From contig NZ_JAFCLP010000002.1 in the NCBI RefSeq assembly GCF_018129405.1, forward strand, positions 124,001-188,000: a stretch of 64,000 nt of DNA, read 5' to 3'. Source of the DNA: Bradyrhizobium iriomotense. GTDB lineage: Bacteria > Pseudomonadota > Alphaproteobacteria > Rhizobiales > Xanthobacteraceae. A program made the position numbers and the translations under genes. Below the pieces are notes generated by a model. It was not told where the DNA came from. It saw only the letters and a list, made by a program, of their open reading frames with translations, and made no database searches. Shown one piece after another: positions 58,279-64,000 of this stretch; the stretch's first letter is position 1; every line of letters starts with the position of its first letter.

Positions 58279-58941
58279 TCAGCTCTCCGGCGCCGCCGTA
58301 GCAGCCGGCACGCTCAGCGGAGCTCCTCCAACCGACACGGGCCCGACAGGTTTCGACTCCCGAACCAGCAGCCGTTTGCGCATCGCTGCGGACAGTCCAT
58401 AGCGCGCATTCGCTCGTCGAATGGAGGACGTGACGTCCGACATCATCACGTTTTGCAGCGAGTCGACTTTCGCGATCAGCGTGGAGAGCTGCGAAGATAT
58501 CTTCCTCACATCGACCCTCTCGTCCGTGATGCTCTGTCGCAGCGACAGGAGCACCAATGTATCCTGCTGCTGCAGAACTGCATTTTGCTGCACCAAGGCG
58601 TTGTTCTCCTGCAGCGAAGCCGTGTGCTGCTGCTGCGCCGACTGGATATCCTTCAAGGCGGCGACGACCGGATCCGGTTTTGGCGCGGACGATTCCGGGC
58701 GCGGAAACAGTTCGGCGAACTTGCGGACATTCAGCGACGGAAGCTCGGACGGCCATGTGTAGATGGCCGCCGAACCGTTGATGGCGAGGGCGCACACCGA
58801 CAGTGCCAGGATCGATTTCCGGCTGGACCGCTTGGCCGGTACAGGAGCCTCCAGGGCTTCGGGTTCGGGCGCTGCGGCGGCTGCAAGGGCTGCAGGGTCG
58901 AGTTGTTCGACAAGGCCTTGCGTTCCGGACGTCGTGGTCAT
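58279..58941 (-). CDS. Single-pass membrane protein with coiled-coil
   Basis: Start at 58941 is preferred since GAGG lies nine bases upstream; ATGs at 58947 and 58956 are alternatives. The ~220-residue protein has an Ala/Glu-rich cytoplasmic start, one helix (SILALSVCALAINGSAAIY), a Gln-rich coiled-coil near residues 100-140 (HTASLQENNALVQQNAVLQQ) and a basic C-terminal part. It may be an envelope or scaffolding protein. No known family is recognised. Confidence 0.68.
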   Translation of the reverse strand: MTTTSGTQGLVEQLDPAALAAAAAPEPEALEAPVPAKRSSRKSILALSVCALAINGSAAIYTWPSELPSLNVRKFAELFPRPESSAPKPDPVVAALKDIQSAQQQHTASLQENNALVQQNAVLQQQDTLVLLSLRQSITDERVDVRKISSQLSTLIAKVDSLQNVMMSDVTSSIRRANARYGLSAAMRKRLLVRESKPVGPVSVGGAPLSVPAATAAPES

Positions 58942-59449
58942 CTGCATTGACCTCATGAGCGAGCAAAAGGAAGCCGTCGCCGGAACGTCGTCGCGACGCC
59001 TCCTTTACGCAGCACCCATACACAACTGTCTAAAATTGTAGGCTTTTTGGATTAATTCCACGTTAGCGGCCTGGCCGGCTGACGGGCCCATCTACCCCGG
59101 CCGATTACGGGGTCCATGCGACGGAATGACTCAAATAGCTGGGGGGTAAGCTGACAATGCGTGTCGCTGCGGTCCACCGAACTCCCGGCCCCGCAGGACG
59201 CTCAATGAAGCGCCAAACGTAAGCAGCCTTCTCCGCAGCGGATTTTCCGAAGTTGACAGAATGCCACTGTTTTGCCCGACGGGTCAACCGGCTGCGAGCC
59301 GGAAGCATGGCGCCGAACGATGCGCCGTGACGGAGAGCGGTTGAACCCGATCGTGGGCCCGCGCCAGCCTTTCCGCCGGCTGCAGAACACATTGTGCCAG
59401 CAATACTTTGCTACTGTGCATGGGGTTGTTTTCACATTTTTAAGGTGCC
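58942..59449. other. Intergenic region of about 0.5 kb with repeat sequence
   Basis: No supported gene. The right half contains GCCACTGTTTTGCCCGACGG (59263-59282) and the dispersed repeat at 59411-59441, both of a kind that recur in Bradyrhizobium intergenic DNA. A minus-strand open frame here has no ribosome site and crosses the repeats. Confidence 0.6.
59411..59441 (+). repeat. Dispersed intergenic repeat, copy 2
   Basis: Plus-strand copy of the sequence at 9819-9850 (here 31 bases, with one G missing before ACATTTTT). It is nine bases from the 3' end of the minus-strand Mfd paralog. Confidence 0.7.
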
Positions 59450-62400
59450 CTACCCCTCATCCAGCGCCTCGAACAACTCCTCCACCCGCTCGAACGGCGC
59501 ATCGCGCATCGGGCTGTGATAGACGACGCGGTCGCCGTCGCGCTGGAGTGACTTCCCTCTCGACTTCCGCAGCCGCCCGGGCAGGAACGTCGCAGCCACC
59601 GCGCCGGGGCCGACGTCGAGGCGGATGATGCCGCGCCGCTTGCACTCGATCCTGAGCATGGCCGCGGCGAAGAAGTCGCGGGCGACCTTCGGCAAGGGAC
59701 CGAAGCGGCGGGAGGTTTCCTCCTCGAGGTCGTCGAGATCGTCCTCGTTGCTGCATCGTGCGGCGCGCGCATAGAGCTCGAGCCGCACGGGCTCGGACTG
59801 CACATAGGTCTCGGGGAGCATGTCTCCGACCGGCAGGTTGAGGTCGGGCACCCACACCGCGGCACGCTCCTCGTCGACCTTCTCCGAGGCCATCTTCAGG
59901 AGGTGGCTGTAGAGCACGGGCCCGAACACCTGGACATGGCCTGATTGCTGCTCCGAGAACAGATCGCCCGCGCCCCGCAGATCCAGATCGCGCTCGCTGA
60001 TGGCAAAGCCCGCGCCCGGCCGGCTGAACTCCTCGAGCACAGCCAGGCGCTTCTCGGAATGCCCGGACGCCGTCTCGGCCAAGAGATGGGCGAAGGCGCG
60101 GATGCCGCCGCGCCCGACCCGCCCGCGCAGCTGGTGCAGCTGGGCGAGGCCGAACTTTTCAGGCCAGCACACCACGATGGTGTTGGCACGGGGAATATCG
60201 AGGCCGCTCTCGACGATGTTGGTCGCAAGCAGGACGTCGGCCCTGCCCTCGACGAAGCTCATCATGCGGTCGTCGATCTCGTCCGCCGCCAGTCTGCCGT
60301 GCAGGCAGACGATGCGAAGGTCGCCTGCCACCGCCTGCACCCGCGCCAGCATCGGATCGAGATCCTGGATGCGCGGGCAGATCAGGAAACTCTGTCCGTG
60401 GCGGCGCTGCTCGCGCAGCAGCGCGGAGGCGATGGCGGCATCCGACAGCGGCGCAATCCTGGTCGCGACCGGAAGCCGGTGCACCGGCGGCGAGGCGATC
60501 ACGCTGAGATCGCGGAAGCCGGCAAGGCCGGCGGCAAGCGTCCGCGGGATCGGCGTTGCGCTCATCATCAGCACATGGGCATTTTTGGCGAGGCCGGCGA
60601 GCTTTGCCTTCTCGGCCGCGCCGAAATGCTGCTCCTCGTCGATGATGACGAGGCCGAGATCGTCGAACTTCACGTCCTTCGCCGTGAGCGCCTGCGTCCC
60701 GACCACGACCTTGATCCGGCCGCTGCGCAGGCCCTCCCTGGTCTCGCGCAGCTCCGCGCCGGACGTTGCCCGCGACAAATTCCCGACCTCGATGCCGAAC
60801 GGGGCGAAGCGCTTCTGGAACGTTGCGACATGCTGCCGGGCCAGCACTGTCGTCGGCACTGCGATCGCCACCTGCTTGCCGGAGAGCACCACGGCGGCCG
60901 CCGCGCGCAGCGCCACCTCGGTCTTGCCAAATCCGACGTCGCCGCAGACCACCCGGTCCATCGGGTGACCGGACGCAAGATCATCCAGCACGTCGCGGAT
61001 CGCCTTGGCCTGGTCGGTCGTGGTGAAATAGGGAAACCGCGCGACGAACTTCTCGTAGGCCGATCCCGGCGGCACCAGCTTTTCCGCGCGCCGCCGCCGG
61101 CGCTGGCTGATGTGCTTGGCGAGCACCTTGCCGGCGATCTGGATCTCGCGCTCGGCCTCGCTGCGGCGTGCCCACCATGAGCTGCCGTCGGCCTTGTCGA
61201 GCGCGAGCTTGCCGAGCTCGGCCGCGTAGGGCCACATCAAGGCGAGATCCGTCGGCGGCACCAGAACCGCATTGTCACCTGCGAACTTGAGGCGGATCAT
61301 CTCCCGCATGGCCCCGCCGCCGGTGTTGACCGTCTGCAAGCCATCGAGCACGGAAAGGCCGCGCTGGAGATGAACGACCACCGTGCCCTGCTCGGGCACA
61401 TCGGCATGGTCGAAGGCCGCGCTCCAGGCGCGCGCCATCGGCTGCGCGTGATGCGCCCGGCTGCCGAGCACGTCGGACGCCGTCACGACGACGAGAGGCT
61501 TTCGCCCGGGCACGATGAAGCCCGCATCGAGATCGGCCAGGAGCGCCGCCTCGCCGCTTCCCCCGCGCGTCGCCTCGTCCCAATCCTCGCAGCGCTGCGC
61601 CTTGACGCCGCTCATCCGCTCCATCACGCGCAGATCTTCCTCTTGCGCGGCGACGAGGATCAGCCGCGAACCGGCCCGCCGCGTCTCTTCGACGAAGGCA
61701 CGCAGCGCTTTCCGTGCGGATGTCAGCTTCGAGAATTCGGGCACGGCCTGGAACGACGCCGTCCGCGGCAGCACCTTCATGCCCCTGGAGAGCTGCTTCC
61801 AGTCGCGGCGTCCGAGATATTCGCGCTCCCGCTCCGCACGCGGCGCAGCCTCCTCGATCGTATCAAGCCAGCCGTCGGCATGCGAGGGGACCCCTGCATC
61901 GGCGATCCATTTGGCGCGTCCGCAATAGTCGAACAGGCTCGCGCGCTTGCCGCCCTTGCCGGCAAAGCCAAGCCGCTCCGACATCGGATCGACCACGAGC
62001 TCCTTCGTCTCGAAGATGATGTCGTGCTCTTTCGGATCGAACGCCACGATCCTGTCGATGGCGCGATCAGAATGCTCGATCCGGAACGGGCCGAGCGCAC
62101 CTGCGGGAAATATCTCGAAGGTCTGCCCATGAAACAGCGCCCCGCCCGGATAGTCCGGCTCGTCGTCGAGATCGTATCCGAGGGATTCGAGGCGGGTCTC
62201 GAGATCCCGCTCGGAAAACGCGCCGCCCACCTTCAAGCTGACGCTGAGGCGCAACAGGCTCGCCGGCGGCGGCAGGCGCTCCATCACCGCTTCCGCGGTC
62301 GAGACGAGAAACAGTGGCTTCTTGGACCTTGCGAGGCGCCGCAGCACGGAGGCTCTGCGCCCCGCAAGCTCGTGCGAGGGCTCGAGCTGATCGAACGGCA

Positions 62401-62884
62401 AGGTGTTCAGCCGCGGAAACACCAGCACCTCGCAGGACGGATCGAGCGCGTGAATGACGCTGCCCAGCCGCTCCGCCCTGCTCTCCTTCTCGGCGAGAAA
62501 CACGATGCCGCTGGGCCCGGACTGCTTCCATTGCGCAAGCAGATGAAGCGCCATCGAACCGAGCGGCGACGAAGACGAGATCGAGGCGCGCTGCGCCCCC
62601 TCGCTCTTCCTCGGCGACGCCTTGGTCTTCAGCGCTGCCTTGGTCTTATGCGTCTTAGCTTTGAGCGACGTCCTGGACTTGGGCGATATCCTGGTCTTCG
62701 GCGATGCCCTCTTTAGCGATGCCTTGGCCGCCCGCGCCTTCTTTGCAAGCCTCACGTGAATCCGTTTCTGGTCGTAAACCGCCGCAACTGAACACGCGCC
62801 GCCCTCGTTTCGATTCGACGACGCGCCGCCATGCATATGGGATTTGCCCGGCGAACGCACGCCTCGCGGCAACGTTTCGTGCAT
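59450..62884 (-). CDS. Divergent Mfd-like helicase with basic N-terminal tail
   Basis: The open frame gives up to 1144 residues; the exact start is uncertain (62884 or 62836, neither with a ribosome site). Residues ~45-95 are a histone-like Lys/Ala/Ser/Thr tail (SPKSRTSLKAKTHKTKAALK). UvrB-like N-terminal domains follow (VFPRLNTLPFDQLEPSHELA), then a diverged CarD-like RNA-polymerase-contact domain (GTVVVHLQRGLSVLDGLQTV), a full RecG/Mfd helicase core (GDVGFGKTEVALRAA, DEEQHFG, SATPIPRTLAAGLAG, LHQLRGRVGRGG) and a C-terminal domain. It is a paralog of mfd at 35036-38554 and may couple repair or transcription in special conditions. Confidence 0.88.
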   Translation of the reverse strand: MHETLPRGVRSPGKSHMHGGASSNRNEGGACSVAAVYDQKRIHVRLAKKARAAKASLKRASPKTRISPKSRTSLKAKTHKTKAALKTKASPRKSEGAQRASISSSSPLGSMALHLLAQWKQSGPSGIVFLAEKESRAERLGSVIHALDPSCEVLVFPRLNTLPFDQLEPSHELAGRRASVLRRLARSKKPLFLVSTAEAVMERLPPPASLLRLSVSLKVGGAFSERDLETRLESLGYDLDDEPDYPGGALFHGQTFEIFPAGALGPFRIEHSDRAIDRIVAFDPKEHDIIFETKELVVDPMSERLGFAGKGGKRASLFDYCGRAKWIADAGVPSHADGWLDTIEEAAPRAEREREYLGRRDWKQLSRGMKVLPRTASFQAVPEFSKLTSARKALRAFVEETRRAGSRLILVAAQEEDLRVMERMSGVKAQRCEDWDEATRGGSGEAALLADLDAGFIVPGRKPLVVVTASDVLGSRAHHAQPMARAWSAAFDHADVPEQGTVVVHLQRGLSVLDGLQTVNTGGGAMREMIRLKFAGDNAVLVPPTDLALMWPYAAELGKLALDKADGSSWWARRSEAEREIQIAGKVLAKHISQRRRRRAEKLVPPGSAYEKFVARFPYFTTTDQAKAIRDVLDDLASGHPMDRVVCGDVGFGKTEVALRAAAAVVLSGKQVAIAVPTTVLARQHVATFQKRFAPFGIEVGNLSRATSGAELRETREGLRSGRIKVVVGTQALTAKDVKFDDLGLVIIDEEQHFGAAEKAKLAGLAKNAHVLMMSATPIPRTLAAGLAGFRDLSVIASPPVHRLPVATRIAPLSDAAIASALLREQRRHGQSFLICPRIQDLDPMLARVQAVAGDLRIVCLHGRLAADEIDDRMMSFVEGRADVLLATNIVESGLDIPRANTIVVCWPEKFGLAQLHQLRGRVGRGGIRAFAHLLAETASGHSEKRLAVLEEFSRPGAGFAISERDLDLRGAGDLFSEQQSGHVQVFGPVLYSHLLKMASEKVDEERAAVWVPDLNLPVGDMLPETYVQSEPVRLELYARAARCSNEDDLDDLEEETSRRFGPLPKVARDFFAAAMLRIECKRRGIIRLDVGPGAVAATFLPGRLRKSRGKSLQRDGDRVVYHSPMRDAPFERVEELFEALDEG

Positions 62885-63201
62885 CCACAGAGGGGAACCG
62901 AGCCCCGTCCCGAACCTTACAATGCGGCGTGGGATCGTGCCTCATTTGAGGCAAAGGGCTGATGTGATCGAGGACCGCATCGCCAGCACGAAAAACCCCT
63001 GCGCTTGGACGCCGGGGCGTTTCGTTGGAAAATGATTTGGTCAAGCAATGATGCTTTCATAGCAGCGAATTGGTCGAATGCTTGTGAACTGGATCACACG
63101 CCCTGTCAGCGCAGCTGCCGCGGATCGGGGTACCGCGGGGGGCTTCGGATTTGAGCGTTGGCACGCCGCGCGCTAGGATGCCTCTTTTTACGGAGGCTCA
63201 T
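62885..63201. other. Intergenic region with two palindromic sites
   Basis: No gene is seen. It contains the perfect palindrome TGCCTCATTTGAGGCA (62938-62953) on the Mfd-paralog side and a CRP-type site (63083-63098) on the other. GGAGG at 63192-63196 belongs to the next gene. Confidence 0.6.
63083..63098. promoter_or_regulatory. CRP-type operator
   Basis: TGTGA-ACTGGA-TCACA fits the TGTGA-N6-TCACA consensus of CRP exactly. It is about 105 bases upstream of the start of a small exported protein gene. A similar 16-bp palindrome stands at 3889-3904 before another exported-protein gene. Confidence 0.55.
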
Positions 63202-63441
63202 TTGAAGCCATTCATTTTCCTCGCCGCCAGCGTGCTGCTTGCAACCACACCCGCCCGCTCGCAAGCGCTGGTCGATCCCAGCAAGGTCGCCCCCGAATTC
63301 CGTGAAGCCGCCGAGAAGCGCCGTGCCGAGCAGATCCGGCAGCGCGAATGCGCGCTCAAGGCGGATCTCGAGAAGGTGCTGCCGAGAGATCGCACCGCAT
63401 TTCTCAATCATTGCCTGGAGACCATGGCGGCCAAGCAATAG
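63202..63441 (+). CDS. Small exported protein (79 aa)
   Basis: A TTG start at 63202 is preferred because GGAGG lies at 63192-63196 and the product then opens directly on a signal peptide (KPFIFLAASVLLATTPARS). An ATG at 63178 is the alternative. The mature part is charged and helical with two Cys (RRAEQIRQRECALKADLEK; LNHCLETMAAKQ). Family unknown to me. Confidence 0.7.
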   Translation: MKPFIFLAASVLLATTPARSQALVDPSKVAPEFREAAEKRRAEQIRQRECALKADLEKVLPRDRTAFLNHCLETMAAKQ

Positions 63442-63596
63442 CTTGGCCGCGCGCGTGACGCGAGCATCGCCGACATGCTCGCGCCCGCTGCATCGGCTTG
63501 CGGCAGGCTGGCGGTGAATTCGCAAAAGGACTTCAGGCTTTCTTCAGACATTTGCGATCAGCTGACGATCATTCCATCAGTCATTGTCGATCGCGC

Positions 63597-63881
63597 ATGG
63601 GCTCCGTCCAGATTCAGTGCACGCGCTGCAAGAACGTGTTCCGCGATCGTGCCGCGCGGTTGCAGGACGGCTATTCCAGGCAGTGTCCGAGTTGCGAGGT
63701 GGTGCTGTTCTTCGCCGAGGATTCCCAGCACCCCTTCGTCAAGCGCGCGATGCGCAATGCGCGCAAGGTCCGCAAGGAGCTGCACGAGGCCGAGGCGGCG
63801 AGGCGCGCCGCGCCGGAGCCGCGCCTGGCGCAGTCGAGGTCGTTCGCCGGGCGGACGCAGTCGGCGGAGCGAGAGGACTAG
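63597..63881 (+). CDS. Zinc-ribbon protein
   Basis: ATG 63597 gives a 94-residue product, MGSVQIQCTRCKNVFRDR onward, with two CxxC knuckles (CTRC and CPSC, 21 residues apart) forming a zinc ribbon, and a charged Arg/Ala/Glu-rich helical tail. Zinc ribbons of this size bind nucleic acid or partner proteins; no specific role can be given. The frame is open upstream to 63498 but without a better start. Confidence 0.75.
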   Translation: MGSVQIQCTRCKNVFRDRAARLQDGYSRQCPSCEVVLFFAEDSQHPFVKRAMRNARKVRKELHEAEAARRAAPEPRLAQSRSFAGRTQSAERED

Positions 63882-63883
63882 GT

Positions 63884-64000
63884 CACCCGCGCCGCCGCTT
63901 CCTCGGAAACAGGCGGTCGCGGATATAGCGCGAGGTCGGCGTCAGGCGGACGCCGCGCGGCTTCTGCCAGGCGGCGCGGTCGATCTCCTTCTTGTCGCCG
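63884..64000 (-). CDS. C-terminal fragment of a minus-strand gene
   Basis: An open minus-strand frame runs from the window edge to a TGA at 63884-63886, coding for at least 38 residues that end TPTSRYIRDRLFPRKRRRG. The basic tail and good codon bias suggest a real gene, truncated at the window edge. It is too short to identify, and its stop lies two bases from the zinc-ribbon stop. Confidence 0.55.

Noticed and set aside
59105-59435. Minus-strand frames of 77-95 codons before the Mfd paralog
   Set aside because: They cross dispersed repeat sequence and have no ribosome site.
1-64000. CRISPR arrays, rRNA genes, insertion sequences or complete prophage
   Set aside because: No regularly spaced direct repeats, rRNA sequence, transposase or integrase was seen anywhere in the window.

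Overview
This 64 kb window is GC-rich chromosomal DNA, almost certainly from Bradyrhizobium or a close Nitrobacteraceae relative. The evidence is the ndvB/ndvD/ndvC set for cyclic beta-(1,3),(1,6)-glucans, a phosphatidylcholine synthase, a nasT-nasS-nirA nitrogen cluster, and at least six intergenic loci with large compound palindromes of the kind common in that genus. Most genes are housekeeping or metabolic. Accessory character is confined to about 15.5-17.1 kb and 55.7-59.4 kb.

Layout. 0-9.6 kb: end of a sugar ABC transporter ATPase with a 2-hydroxyacid dehydrogenase, several small exported proteins, an amino-acid-type binding protein, a cupin/RraA-like pair, and the 5-oxoprolinase operon pxpBCA. 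9.4-15.4 kb (minus strand): a 50-residue membrane protein, then nitrite assimilation (nasT, nasS, nirA and an unusual Fe-S flavoprotein reductase). The nirA leader carries a sigma-54-like promoter and a hairpin with the loop signature recognised by ANTAR proteins such as NasT. 15.5-18.4 kb: the rimO start has been displaced. The first 17 codons of an older rimO remain at 15503-15556, and an intact rimO with a different N-terminus begins 1.5 kb downstream, after AT-richer DNA with an orphan Cache-domain protein.

18.4-35 kb: a MerR regulator with a classic 19-bp-spacer promoter, a frameshifted TPR protein, and an acetylornithine-type aminotransferase. Ahead of the aminotransferase are a near-leaderless 29-residue peptide ORF with 12 arginines and a strong intrinsic terminator, which together look like an arginine transcription attenuator. 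After these come a quinone oxidoreductase, TerC, Pcs, a UbiH-like monooxygenase, an AEC transporter, HspQ, an IalB-type protein, an oligopeptide-type binding protein and two degenerate signalling or adenylating proteins. 35-50 kb: mfd, sdhE, recG, reductases, glmS, glmU and envelope proteins. 50-56 kb: the ndv glucan genes. 56-59.4 kb: tRNA-Lys(TTT), with scars of duplication or recombination around it, followed by a run of small lineage-specific genes. 59.4-62.9 kb: a second, divergent Mfd-like helicase with a histone-like basic tail. The window ends with small exported and zinc-ribbon proteins.

The strongest candidates for something undescribed are the arginine-rich leader and terminator before the aminotransferase (22330-22561) and the rimO 5'-end displacement (15503-17130). 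All family assignments come from reading motifs in the sequence; no database search was possible.
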